From Siphonodentalium dalli (taxonomy: Eukaryota > Mollusca > Scaphopoda > Gadilida > Siphonodentaliidae): DNA of 64,000 nucleotides. The translations under genes were made by a program, and so were the position numbers. The notes below the pieces were generated by a model that did not search any database, was not told the DNA's origin, and was given only the letters and a program-made list of their open reading frames with translations. This document shows positions 22,885-34,074 of this stretch, one piece after another; the stretch's first letter is position 1; each line of letters begins with the position of its first letter. The DNA lies in assembly GCA_032622095.1 (NCBI GenBank), contig CP136066.1:93951319-94015318 (forward strand), in the 5' to 3' direction.

Positions 22885-23870
22885 TATCTTCATGATTGGA
22901 GACAGGGTCGTGAACCTACGTCATAATTTGCTTGAAATTGGCCTTAAAAAAATTTATATTAAAACTCATCTTAGATACAGCAAAAAAACGGATATTAAAC
23001 AGATTTGATTTGAAGATGATTTTGGCGTTCAAATTTTACAACCTTGAAAAATGGTGACCGAAATCACTTTAACACTTTAATATATCTTCTCAACAGTTAT
23101 ATTTATATTCTGACAGAATTCATAGTGAGCTAGTAAAAAATGATACATAGCTCATTAACTATTATTTTTGATAGAAAAAGATGAATACTTTCTTCAATGT
23201 GAGACATTTTCTGCCATTTTTCGAGCAAATTATGATGTAGGTTTCTGGCCCAGGGAGAGGGGCGGAAGGAAAAAGATACATGTACATCTCTGTTGCTGAG
23301 TAGATCGTTCTAAACATTCCCCATTTCAATACAGAAGGTTTTATGTACCTTCAATATTCATTTTGGTGCATGTTTGGTTCCGTTTACTTAGATTGGTATC
23401 ATGCACCACTAAACAAGTATGTAGGGTACTTCGTGCAGTGTTAGCACTACAATTTGGATTTACAACAGACCCTGACAGTAAATTATGTTGCATTTAATAT
23501 CTACAGTTTATACCTTCAATGAACTTAAAAGGGCACTATTATAAATAACTAATTAACTACATTAGTAATTATCTATATACAGGTACCCAACATGCTTGGA
23601 ATCTGGTCATACAAATTATATTAACACAGATGATCAATGAAGAGCATTTATTATCAGCTCAGAAGATATGTGGGAAATCGGCACACATAGGTTATTTGAC
23701 ACGGGGAGTGTCATGGGATAGGTGCCATTGCCCTCAGCAATAAAGAGTGTTTATTATCAACTTAAAATATACAGGTAACTTTATCTGGAGAGTGTCATGT
23801 AATAAGTGATATTTACCTCAGGTGACCAATAATTAACTTAAATGACTTGAGTGGCACTAATAATTTACTC
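22885..23870. other. Intronic DNA without supported exon
   Basis: AT-rich. 23510-23870 has SINE-like repeated phrases (GAGCATTTATTATCA and GAGTGTTTATTATCA; GGGGAGTGTCATG and GGAGAGTGTCATG), implying an old internal duplication. Confidence 0.4.
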
Positions 23871-23871
23871 A

Positions 23872-23918
23872 TTCTTTACCCGAGCAACACCGGGTATCCC
23901 AGCTAGTACTCAATATAT
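23872..23918. repeat. Retroelement-like terminus
   Basis: TTTACCCGAGCAACACCGGG then TATCCCAGCTAGTACTC. The reverse complement ACTAGCTGGGATACCCGG resembles the start of the repeat at 8745. Confidence 0.4.
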
Positions 23919-24010
23919 CTGAAATGTCAACTACATCTAACTACAGACAAGTGAATGGAGTGTGCTTCTGGTTAAAGGACCAGTTAAAGGGAATCAAGGC
24001 CTTCTAAGTA

Positions 24011-24223
24011 CAGTAATGCCCTAAGTAATCGACTCCTTAACCACAGCAGAATTATGGGTAACTTTTCAGGATGTAGTTGGAAACATGGCTTGTTGTAATT
24101 CATCGGAAAGCTCTCGGGGAGAGCTTTCCGATGAATGGCAACAAGCCATATTTCCGACTAAATCCTGAAAAGTTACCCATAATTCTGCTGTGGTTAAGGA
24201 GTCGATTACTTAGGGCATTACTG
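24011..24223. mobile_element. MITE A inserted in family H
   Basis: Flanks TCAAGGCCTTCTAAGTA and GATACATGCAAAATAAC together form a family H sequence, so the element inserted into H. Confidence 0.85.
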
Positions 24224-24299
24224 TAGATACATGCAAAATAACATAAAAGTCTGTAAAGTCATCATTATCTGAAGAATGTGAAATATAGCTAACAATATT

Positions 24300-24354
24300 T
24301 ACATTGACCTTGTAAGCCAGTGCATTCTCTTATATATGCGAGGCTCCCTATGTA
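24300..24354. mobile_element. C2 MITE fragment
   Basis: CCTTGTAAGCCAGTGCATTC plus half of one hairpin. Confidence 0.6.
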
Positions 24355-24536
24355 GTGTTTTCACTACACTTGCTGTGATGAGCACTAATGTTTTCAGATT
24401 TAAAGATGATTAAATTACGAAATCAACATTAGAAGCGGTTGAACCATTGAAAAATATTCTGCAAAACACAGATTTGCAACTAAATATTTTAATCACAATT
24501 GCCATTGGTGATGTATGTTCTCGTTATTGAGCAAAC

Positions 24537-24770
24537 ATTAACCCTTCCTGAATTTTTTATGAAAACCTGTGCCAATGCATTCTCTTCCATATAGGGAGCC
24601 TCACATATATAAGAGAATACATTGGCCTAACAATATTTACCATAACCTTGTAAGCCAGTACATTCTTATATATGTGAGGCTCCCTGCGGGCGACTCGCAT
24701 ATATAAGAGAATGCACTGGCACAGAGTCTTTAATGCAGCACCAGTGCAGCTCCCATCATGAAAGGGTTAA
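24537..24770. mobile_element. C2-type TTAA MITE
   Basis: Starts TTAACCCTTCCTGAATTTTT and ends CCCATCATGAAAGGGTTAA. The first hairpin has lost part of its left arm. Confidence 0.8.
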
Positions 24771-25285
24771 TAATGAAATAAGAACACAGTCTATCTATTT
24801 TTTAAAGGACTTCTCGATAAGGATGAATTTAGAGAGTTTTATGATTTTTTACAGGTATCTACTGAGAAGGCCTTGAATCTCTTTAAAACAAGAAGAATCT
24901 ACAAGCCTACAAAAAACAATAACACCTGCTTCCAGACAATGTCGGGGGCTCATTTGGTTCCAGTTAAAACAGTGTTGGGAAAGTTATGTACAGTGACAGT
25001 CTGTGCTAACTTTGTATTAAAGCCATATGGCGATTCGCGCTCCAAAATATATTTAATAATAATAATTTTAAATTTTGCCCGGTATTGAGTTTTACTTGTT
25101 AAAATTATTGATTCCTAATCAGATAGAATCATAACAAAATATTACTGAATCGTCACAAAGCAGTAATAGAATGTTACACTGTAGGAATGTAACAGTTCCT
25201 ACAGTGAACACCAGCTTTTTAATGAGACTGTGATCTGCCATTTTCTCATAAGAAAATGTTCTTTAACTGTACCTCCTTCAAACAG

Positions 25286-25353
25286 ATACAGATGGAATTG
25301 TGAAATTTATGGTGATACCACGAGGTCGAAAAGATAAAACACTGTTTCAATAG
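25286..25353 (+). CDS. Candidate terminal exon, unknown protein
   Basis: The acceptor (TTTAACTGTACCTCCTTCAAACAG) is followed by an open phase-1 stretch reading TDGIVKFMVIPRGRKDKTLFQ up to a TAG. The sequence GIVKFMVIP has the hydrophobic alternation of a beta strand and recalls the last strand of PDZ domains in MAGUK proteins. That comparison is only suggestive. It would be a plus-strand gene inside the minus-strand intron; no other exon has been found. Confidence 0.25.
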
Positions 25354-26290
25354 TTTTTCACTTATGAAAACAAACAAGCCCCTGGACATCCAAGCCATGA
25401 TGAGTGGGATGGTCAGAGTGTATTTTACTAAGATCACTTATACATGCACCTTCCCATTTCAAATAAACAGACTAAAAGATGGGACTCCATGTCTCTCCCT
25501 GCTCTCTTTTTAGAGATTCTGTTACCATATCTATTTTTAGTTTTTAGACTTCTAAGGTGGAGTGAAATAACTAATCTGTGTAAATAATACTTGATTGTAT
25601 GTGCACTGCATAAGTTACGAATTTCATGCAATATGTTTGTCAACATAATTTTCCAGAGAAACGAGGCTGATGGTAGTGGGAATATATTAAAATATGTAGA
25701 GTTTTGTTGTAACCATTATCTTTGAAAAGACACTATAAAGTCCATGGCTGGATATACCGTACTGACCCGGTTCAAAGCCCATGCCCGTGTTTAAGCCCAC
25801 CCATATATTTTGGCCAAATTCCATGCACAGGGGTATATTCGTGTTTAAGCCCACCCCAAATTTTGTTCAATTTCAGCGGTGGTAAGTAAGTATTTGCTAA
25901 TGATACTTCCCAAATAAATAATTCCAATATAACGGGAAGTATATTCACAAACGATCGGTGACGGCGAGAATGCCACGAAAAATGGAAAGTTATACTTCGT
26001 AGGTATTAGCGATAATAAATAAAATAAAATAAAGTGAATCTTAAAATCTCATTTGTTTATTCAATTATACTTCCTGGGGGAAATCAAATACAAAAGAACG
26101 CACTCGCAAACGGCCCAATATCTGAGAACGCGGTAAACATCAGTCACTTAAAAGTCACGTGCGTCCATCGTGCACATGTCAACAACAGTACTGTAAAAAC
26201 ATATTCTTTGTATGTTGGTATGTTCCTACATGTGGCCAAACACAAAAAGAACTCTTTCCCTGGTTGTGTAAACACACGGTGGGTATAATA

Positions 26291-26372
26291 ATGGGGCAGA
26301 AGGGGGACTTGTCATCCACAACAGCACAAGATGCCTTCAAAAAAAGAGATACCGATGTCGTATTGGTACCCG
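26291..26372 (+). CDS. Candidate first coding exon inside the TIR element
   Basis: ATG in a good context (ATAATGG, A at -3) opens 27 codons, MGQKGDLSSTTAQDAFKKRD then TDVVLVP. A donor follows (CCCG then gtaaat). The phase-1 end matches the acceptor at 26682. No recognised family. It could be the N terminus of a transposase or a captured host fragment. Confidence 0.35.
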
Positions 26373-26681
26373 GTAAATAATCATTATTAAAAAAACTTCT
26401 ATTTTTCACGTTTTACGATATAGACTATAGTATAAATATTAATCTGTGTCAACGGTTTGGAAGCGATAGGCTAACTCCAAACATTCAAACACGTGTTTTT
26501 TTTGTATACGTATTTACATCGTAATTTCGTTAATTAACTAGACTCACTAGACTTGTATTGTAACTCTTTGTAGACAACGGGCCATGAATAGAGCACTGGG
26601 TAACAGTGGGTTCATTGTTATCCTAATCGGATTAAGTCACTCTCTTATATGTTGCATAATATTCCCCTGTACAATTTTCAG

Positions 26682-26773
26682 ACCTTTTTGAATTATTATC
26701 TTTGGCTTCGATGACGACGGCAAAGTTGTGTTTTAATTATATTGTTGTGGGGATCACGTACCGGTACATCTGA
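26682..26773 (+). CDS. Candidate second exon inside the TIR element
   Basis: The acceptor is excellent (ATTCCCCTGTACAATTTTCAG). Joined to the exon at 26291 in phase 1 it reads VP-D-LFELLSLASMTTAKLC and on to a TGA, for a 57-residue product. Either this is a short protein or a further donor was missed. The splice-phase agreement is the main support. Confidence 0.33.
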
Positions 26774-27214
26774 ACATTGATATAAACTATAGATATAGAC
26801 TATAGATAGTGGATTTACCCAGCTGTCTGAAATGGCAGAAATGCGATGACCCATGATGCTTACAAACTGTCATTTATGGGAATTTTGGGCAATAAAACAA
26901 GACAAGAAGTAATATTTTAATATACACATCAAAATGAAAAAAATACTTTCTCAAAGTAACTTATACTTAACTTTATTTAATCTGGAAGCCGTGTATATTT
27001 CCCCGAATCTCTGTTGGATCGACTTTATTTTTTGGATCCATTTCTTCAGTTTTACTCTCCCGATTTCTTGGGATTTTTGGTTTGCAAAGGGTCATATTCG
27101 AGTTTAAGCCCACTTGGATTTTTGAGCTCAAATAAAACAAAGGCCCCCTGGGCCTAAACGCGGGTCAGTACGGTAACATAATAAATAATGCAAGTTTCAT
27201 CATTTGACTTTATA

Positions 27215-27227
27215 CCCCCCCCCCCCC
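27215..27227. repeat. C13 homopolymer
   Basis: Uninterrupted C run. Confidence 0.9.
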
Positions 27228-27650
27228 AATAAACCACACCATAAAACATCTTATAGACTTACACATGACTAAACATGCAATTGGTAGAATAATTGGTCAT
27301 GCATTTTAAATGCGGAGCTTTTGATTTATTCATCAATAATTTACAGGCAGAGTTACAGTGCTTGGCGGAATTTTCTATAATAAAAAAAATATTTCAGCCG
27401 ATTTAAAAATATATAAAATAAGCACCAGCTATATAAATATATGAAATACATGTAGTTTGGGCATGTTTTATTGCCAGATATGGCGATGTGGCCATAAATT
27501 ACAGCAAATTTAGCATGAACAGCGAATATGCCCAATGACTGCAGAATGTATTATTTATATAATATTTGTTTATTGTGATCATTACGGACACTCTGAACAA
27601 ACCCTCAGCACCCCAAGGATTCTCTAAAGACAGTCTGGATTACATGTTAC

Positions 27651-27727
27651 CTTGGAAACAACCAACCATTTCATGCAACACCTAACTACCTCACTAACGA
27701 GAGTTTGAGGAGTATTCTGCATAAATC
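27651..27727 (-). CDS. Weak candidate exon
   Basis: Acceptor GATTTGTGCCTTACAG and donor CCAAG then gtaaca bound a phase-1 to phase-0 open stretch containing FMQNTPQTLVSEVVRCCMKW. The plus strand is also open for 62 codons here (27596-27829). The phases do not fit the surrounding minus-strand gene (2/2 across this intron), so it is not a cassette of that gene. Confidence 0.2.
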
Positions 27728-27905
27728 CTGTAAGGCACAAATCGGAGATTGGCATACATGTAACTATAATCTATTACCAGTGTTGTATAAAATACTGAAT
27801 GAGAAAATTCATTGACAAAGCCAAAAAAACATCCTACCAAAATAGTGTAATTTTTCATTCAATCCATAGGCACATTTAATATTTAGAAACAATTTGGAAA
27901 ACTTA

Positions 27906-28122
27906 CAGTAATGCCCTAATTAATCAAATCCTTAACCACAGCAGAATTATGGGTAACTTTTCAGGATTTAGTCAGAAATATGGCTTGTTGCCATTCATCG
28001 GAAAGCTCACCCCAAGAGCATTCCGATGAATGGCAACAAGCCATATTTCCGACTAAATCCTGAAAAGTTACCCATAATTCTGCTGTGGTTAAGGAGTCGA
28101 TTTAATAATTAGGGCATTACTG
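27906..28122. mobile_element. MITE A copy
   Basis: Full length with TA flanks. Confidence 0.9.
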
Positions 28123-28147
28123 TAGTGTTCTAGAATTGAAGCTACAT

Positions 28148-28274
28148 CAGGCCTGTGTATATGGTGCCGGACATTTGCAGAATGAGATCCACAGAATGTG
28201 AATTTAGTGAATTACTAAATTTACCCTCTGGGGACCTCATTCTGCAAATGTCCGGTACCATATACACAGGCCTG
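28148..28274. mobile_element. Family B element, minimal hairpin, with target duplication
   Basis: 127 bp, nearly one palindrome: CAGGCCTGTGTATATGGT outer arms and GAATGAGATCC inner arms. It is flanked by AGCTACAT and AGCTACAG, a 7-of-8 direct repeat, which supports a hAT-type 8-bp target duplication. Confidence 0.8.
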
Positions 28275-28525
28275 AGCTACAGACTTACAGATTCATCAAA
28301 ATGCTGGACCACTTATTAGTGCAAATGTTGGTTTATTTTGTGGAAAATATACCATTAAAGCAATTTTTGACACTTCCAGACATTTCCTGTAGACATGTGC
28401 AATTCCTGTTTTTCAAAAGAAAATTCATGTTCTCTACCAAGGTGAATCTATTGGAACTAATAAACCATTGAGTTTACCAAATCGCACTGTTATTAGCTTC
28501 CTTATCATTACTTTCGCTCTCTTTA

Positions 28526-28700
28526 CAGTAATGCCCTAAATAATAGACTCCTTAACCACAGCAGAATTATGGGTAATTTTTCAGGATTTAGTCGGAAATA
28601 TGGCTTGTTGCCATTCATCGGAAAGCTCTCACCGAGAGCTTTCCGATGAATGGCAGCAAGCCATATTTCTGACTAAATCCTGAATATTAAAGCATTACTG
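28526..28700. mobile_element. MITE A, right arm shortened
   Basis: Left arm complete. The right arm jumps from AATCCTGAA to the terminal GCATTACTG. Confidence 0.85.
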
Positions 28701-28840
28701 TATGATAAATCTGTCTCTGACGCTACAATATAATGGGACACAGCTGGTATGATATGACATTCCGAATCATCCATATCCTAAATAGTGATCCAGATGATGA
28801 GTATAGCACACCTTTCCGGGAAAATCATTGGATTAATCTA

Positions 28841-29068
28841 CAGCAATGCCCAAAGTATTTGACCCTTTCAGCACCGCAGAATTATGGGAAATTTTTCAGG
28901 ATTGAGTCGGAAATATGGCTTGTTGCCATTCATCGGAAAGCTCTCACCGAGAGCTTTCCGACCGAGAGCTTTCCGATGAATGGCAACAAGCCATATTTCT
29001 GACTAAATCCTGAATAATTACCCATAATTCTGCTGTGGTTAAGGAGTCAATTATTTAGGTCATTACTG
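28841..29068. mobile_element. MITE A, diverged left arm
   Basis: The left end is CAGCAATGCCCAAAGTATTT. The CCGAGAGCTTTC loop segment is duplicated. Confidence 0.8.
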
Positions 29069-29109
29069 TACATATAAGTAAATAACATGCAGCTAAGCCA
29101 AAAATCTAC

Positions 29110-29310
29110 CATAAAATATTTTAACTTACTATGCGATTAGAGATGTTTGTCGACAAATCACTGTAAAAGTTTTGTTTCAATAGTTATTGGACAGTTATCA
29201 GTATTTAATATAAGAACAAAGTTTACCTATTTCTCCATGTTCTTCTTGGGGGGGGGGGGGGGGGGGTAATGTTTTTACAGATTTTTATAATTTTTGCACA
29301 TTTACCATTC
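29110..29310. repeat. Family H copy with poly-G
   Basis: G19 (29248-29266) sits at the same site as the G run of the 20.1 kb copy. Confidence 0.7.
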
Positions 29311-29311
29311 A

Positions 29312-29436
29312 ACCTTTTCTTAACTAAATACTCATTGATGAGTAGTTATTCCTTATGAAATGTTCAGATAATAAGTTCAATAAACGACCAGGTCCCTGAG
29401 GCCATATGTCATTTGCTGAACTTATTATCTGAACAT
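29312..29436. mobile_element. C4 fragment
   Basis: AAATACTCATTGATGAGTAG and the GTTCAGATAATAAGTTCAA hairpin, cut off by a MITE A arm. Confidence 0.65.
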
Positions 29437-29437
29437 T

Positions 29438-29531
29438 TTGAATGGCAACAAGCCATATTTCCGACTAAATCCTGAAAAATTACCCATAATTCTGCTGTGG
29501 TTAAGGAGTCGATTATTTAGGGCATTACTGT
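29438..29531. mobile_element. MITE A right arm
   Basis: Starts at AATGGCAACAAGCC and ends GGGCATTACTGTA. Confidence 0.75.
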
Positions 29532-29974
29532 ACTTCAAGCTTTCAGCCCGATCTGGACCTTCATCAGGAAAAATCAAATTTCAGAAAACAACTGCATCTT
29601 GTCAGATTAAGATAAATTCACATAATATGTCAATGAGTCAACACACTTCCATTAAACCACGTCGTGACGTTGCTTAATACGGCGTGGGCCTATGGTATAG
29701 TTGTCACATCGTATCTGGTAATCTAATTCTATATATCGGTGTGGAATGGCTTGTTTTCGTGTTGAAACTGTTAACAAGCAACGACATGCCACGTCGTATT
29801 AATTTTTTTCCACTCATGTTTATACATACTAGTATATAGAGCCTCACTGGAGTCTATCACATGAGAGCAGTTAGTATCGGGATACTAACCCAAATTTACC
29901 AATACCAGTCAGTAGTGTAGGAATCGAATCGGGAACAGTATTTATTACCTACCCAAAACATAAACAAAAGCTAT

Positions 29975-30342
29975 ATTATTCATATCATATCATATATCAC
30001 ACATTTCTTGTATAGCGCACATATCACAGAGGTTTCAAAGCGCTTGACAACATTAAAATATATTCACAAATTTACGGTTCAAACATGCGATAATTATGTA
30101 GCCCGTATTGAAAGCTGGTTCATTAGTTCAACGCCAAAATGTTCGGAATAATATTCCGTGAATAAATGAGTTTTCAAAAGACCTTTGAATTCATAATATC
30201 CAGGACAGTTGCAGATGATCAACGGTAGACTCCAGAGAGTCGGTCCTGCTATGGAAAACGATATGTCACCGAAACTTCTATCAACCTTTGGGTACGCTAA
30301 GAGCATTAAGTCCTCGGATCTGAGATGCCTCGGTGGTACATA
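29975..30342 (-). mobile_element. 3' end of a non-LTR retrotransposon (LINE)
   Basis: The minus strand encodes about 80 residues reading PRHLRSEDLMLLAYPKVDRS, FGDISFSIAGPTLWSLP and YYEFKGLLKTHLF, then a stop near 30094. Blocks of the type RT..G..SF..A.P.LWN.LP and F...LKTHLF close the reverse-transcriptase ORF of CR1/L2-like LINEs (family knowledge). The 3' UTR has AAGCGCTTTGAAACC and ends in TATGA repeats. It is truncated at its 5' side by the adjacent MITE A. Confidence 0.75.
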
Positions 30343-30555
30343 CAGTAATGCCCTAAATAATCGACTCCTCAACCACAGCAGAATTATGGGTAACTTTTCA
30401 GGATTTATTTGGAAATATGACTTGTTGCCATTCATCGGAAAGCTCTCGGTGAGAGCTTTCCGATGAATGGCAGCAAGCCATATTTCCGACTAAATCCTGA
30501 AAAATTTCCCATAACTCTGCTGTGGTTAAAGGGTCATATACTTTTGGCATTACTG
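30343..30555. mobile_element. MITE A copy abutting the LINE
   Basis: Full length. It separates the LINE fragment from whatever preceded it. Confidence 0.9.
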
Positions 30556-30774
30556 TATATGGCTGAATGATATATAGTACCCACATGAAACCTCGATTTC
30601 GTTCACTCATTTACTTTGCTCGTATCTTATCCTTGAGGTATTGTGGTGCACAGTTTTCCGATCGATATTTGTTGTTTTTTATTATGACATTTCATGATCT
30701 GCTGAAACTATCGTTTAGCAACGTAACTTATGTCGGGTGTCTCCGCATGGAGTCCAGGATTGCCCTAGAGTGAA

Positions 30775-31211
30775 CAAGCCAGAAAATAGTGTGTCTGTCA
30801 TTTGCAGAGAGAGATCCTCAGAGGGTCAATTTAGTGATGCCATCCTGAACAGTGGGCTAGCATCATCAAATTATCCTTTTAGGACCTCATTCTGCTTAGG
30901 CCTCATCTTCTGGGAAGTGTCTATATTAAATTAAATTGTATTAGTTAATTTTTCTCTTCTGGGAAGTTTCTTTAAACTATTTTGCAGAAGATCAAATGCA
31001 TAATCGAGGTGACTAATGAGTGAACATCACCAACTTCAACTGGGGAACTTCAATCTGATCCTAGGTCTCCCATAGCAGTTGAGATGTAAGCAGAATGAGG
31101 TTCCCAGAGGGTGAATTTAGTGATGCTAACCCACTGTGTGGGATAGCATCACTAAATTCACCCTCCAGGGACCTCATTCTGCAAATGACAGACACACTAT
31201 TTGGAGGCTTG
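30775..31211. mobile_element. Family B element with perfect 8-bp target duplication
   Basis: 437 bp, ends CAAGCC...GGCTTG, flanked on both sides by AGAGTGAA. It has two hairpins (GAGGGTCAATTTAGTGATGC and GAGGGTGAATTTAGTGATGC arms) around a central GCATAATCGAGG segment. The 8-bp duplication supports a hAT-type origin. Confidence 0.88.
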
Positions 31212-31363
31212 AGAGTGAACTGTTTACTGAGAACAGTAGAAAATTATCACACAGTCTAGAATCAGTAGGCTATATTAAATTAAAATACAACAGATTATAT
31301 AATTATAATTACATGTAATAGTGACTTTGATTCAACTCCAAATTCCAAACAAGGTCTTCCATT

Positions 31364-33313
31364 TTAACACATTGAGTGCCGGCTATGAGTTATCTTGTAC
31401 TACACTATATTCCAGGGTGCCACTTTGAGTTATCTCATACTTTATATGGGGTCTAGATGTTCTGCTGTAGAAATTTTAGAAATTCAGTTCCCCATGTAAA
31501 CATGATTTCAAACATCTTAGGAAGCTCAAATTTATATTGGATGTGAGTGATACCACTGCATCTCTGTAATGAAGCAACCTACATGTAATTGAGACCAAAA
31601 GTACGGTTATATGGACGCATTTGCTCCCAACTCCGTTGTGCCATCTGAATTGGCATTTTCTGATATTAGATTCACAAAAGACCCTAACATTCTGCACTCC
31701 AGAATAACAAGTTAGTTTGTGTATTTGAATAGTAGACATCAATTTTGAAGTAGCATGATCACACATGTAAAATTGTATTTGTCCAAATTTAGGTACGAGA
31801 TAACTTGGAGTTGGAACCCAGCACCGCCTATCTAAACCCGGAATGTGGGATATGATATTCCACGGCTGTGTCAAGGAGTTATGTCATAACCAGAACTTGT
31901 CCAGGCTACTCCAAAAGGTCAAATCAGCACCTGTTTATTATTTACAACATCGAACATGATCATCTGATGAAGTACTCATGAGAAAAACGTGGCAAAGTGT
32001 GGGTATGAGATAACTCGTAGTCGGCACCCAGCAAAAATACCATGAGATGGCCTTGCTCTGACCGACTACGAGTTATCTCGTAGTGCGTTTATGGCATGTT
32101 CGTATGTGAATCACAGACCTGTTAAGTTTTGAAAATGTCAATCCGTGAGATTTTTGCGGGAGGTATGCCCAAATATGTTCATGTTCCAAAAATAATTTTT
32201 ATGATGAAGATTGCATAGTTTTTATGAGTTTCTATTTTATAAATATATAGACCTAAATAAAATGGCAATGAATGTCCTGTTGGTAATTGTAATAGAGCTG
32301 CTCTGTGTGGGAGATACCACCATTTATTAAAAAGAAAGAAGCAGATCACACTTCGTAAAAATACTCAGAATTCCACCGGAAACAGCCGGATATGCGCGAA
32401 ACCGAAAGTACAACATCGTAATAAACGACAAAATTGACTCGTCTTACGGTTTAACCCACAAATGAAATGCACACATTCCACCATTTATTAACAAATTTTA
32501 AGAAGCAGAAACTTTGTTTAAAGTTAGTCAAAACGAATCCGAGTTACACAGGTTATAACCGGACATGTATGCGTGAAACCGAAAGTACAAAATGACCCGT
32601 CTTAAAAGTTTTACCCGCAAAATAAAAGACACATTCCGTTCTCAATGCATACCACTATCAGTGAACTTAAATCATAAAGTATCCATTACTTATGTTCATC
32701 AATGAGGCCTCACAATACAGCTGCACACTTGTGATTAAACGTATTGTTTTATTTCGTTTGCAATGCATGCCACTAATCCGTTACTAAGAAATGTTCATCA
32801 ATGCGGCCTAACAATACAGAACTTTGCACACTTGTGATTATACGTATTGTTTACTAAAACAACACCCTCCATACGTGTGGCTTCACCAGAGTGTGAAAAT
32901 CAATTAATATCAGTCACAGTTCACCACAACTTGAGTCTTCAATCAAAAGTTACCGACGATACATTCTGTGAATGTTAATGTGTGGGTATTTACGGTACCG
33001 GAAATAAGGAAGTCACTGTCATTTGGGGAATTCCCGCAAATGCACGAATTTAAAAAATAAAAAAAACTTCGTTTTGGGATTTTCAATGTGGGGTTTTGAC
33101 GAATCCGTGAGAAATTGGGGGTTATCCGTGTTTGCGGAATTGCCATGGAAATCCGTGAGTCTCACGGACAATCCGTGGAACTTAACAGCTCTGTATGTGA
33201 TCCAAGCTGATACATGCCCAGTTTTGCAGTTTGATGGTTATTATATGGTGCAATCTACCTATTTAATACTTAATCTAAAGTTGACAAAAGGGTTCTGGCA
33301 CTCAACGTGTTAA
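31364..33313. mobile_element. 1.95 kb TTAA-flanked element
   Basis: Left TTAACACATTGAGTGCC and right GGCACTCAACGTGTTAA are inverted repeats resembling the C3 MITE ends (TTAACCCTTTGAGTGCC). The inside has palindromic TACGAGTTATCTCGTA motifs, two tandemly related segments (32380-32640 and 32640-32870) and a nested repeat bounded by CTGTTAAGTT and AACTTAACAG (32119-33195). No transposase ORF remains. Confidence 0.65.
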
Positions 33314-33467
33314 GAATTGTATTTAGTTTGAAAATATTTTATTGCCATATATACATGCAAGTATTACATACAACAATTGGGAGTGGACACAAGTGTTGCC
33401 ACTTAATGATATCTCGCTCCCTGCAAGGATTATATGGAAACATGCATACAGAAGCAGGGGGCGGGTA

Positions 33468-33680
33468 CAGTAATTCCCTAAGTAATCAACCCATTAACCA
33501 CAGCAGAATTATGGGTAACTTTTCAGGATTTAGTCGGAAATATGACTTGTTGTCATTCATCGGAAAGCTCTCGGCGAGAGCTTTCCGTTGAATGGCAACA
33601 AGCCATATTTCCAACTAAATCCTGAAAAGTTACCCATAATTCTGCTGTGGTTAAGGGGTCGATTACTTAGGGAATTACTG
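33468..33680. mobile_element. MITE A copy next to a splice donor
   Basis: Full-length copy. Its edge lies 31 bp inside the intron from the donor of the transmembrane exon. Confidence 0.9.
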
Positions 33681-33713
33681 TATATATTGGTACAATACTT
33701 GGTATGAACCCAC

Positions 33714-33819
33714 CTTTTGTGTTTGATGTAGTAATAAATAGCAATTCCAACTGCTACACAGACGGCTACTATACCAAAAGCCACACCTATCAGCCAAAGG
33801 TTATCACCACCGGCATTCG
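33714..33819 (-). CDS. Transmembrane exon of the minus-strand gene
   Basis: 106 nt, acceptor TTTTACGATTCACAG, donor ACAAAAG then gtgggt. Only one frame is open (phase 1 in, phase 2 out): AGGDNL, then the hydrophobic run WLIGVAFGIVAVCVAVGI, then AIYYYIKHK and a split Arg codon. The stop-transfer layout (about 22 apolar residues, then Lys/His/Arg) fits a type I single-pass protein. It joins perfectly in phase to the tail exon at 19092-19611. Confidence 0.72.
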
Positions 33820-33972
33820 CTGTGAATCGTAAAATGTAACAATATAAGTATTGTCATTGCTACCTGCAATCTCAAGAAATTAGACAAAAGCACTACCAGG
33901 TATGGCATAATATGCCCATTGGCTTGTTTAACATTGAATTTCAGAAATATATCATTTGGAAACCAAAATGTT

Positions 33973-34065
33973 GATTAACCCTTTCTGATGGGAGTTGCAC
34001 TGGTGCAGCATTAAAGACCTGTGCCAGTGCATTATCTTATATACATGTATAAGAGTGTCTCATAT
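33973..34065. mobile_element. C2 MITE remnant
   Basis: TTAACCCTTTCTGATGGGAG, TGGTGCAGCATTAAAGACC and part of one hairpin. Confidence 0.6.
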
Positions 34066-34074
34066 ACAAATATA

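Larger units (their letters stand above)
25757..27173. mobile_element. 1.4 kb TIR element with TA target
   Basis: Left CCGTACTGACCCGGTTCAAA and right complement of TTTAGGCCCAGG...: the outer 13 bp (CCGTACTGACCCG) are perfectly inverted and flanked by TA. Subterminal GTTTAAGCCCAC repeats occur at both ends. The inside is unlike the MITEs: CpG-bearing, with a possible spliced ORF on the plus strand. It could be a non-autonomous Tc1/pogo-like element that has captured gene sequence, or a decayed autonomous copy (inference). Confidence 0.65.
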
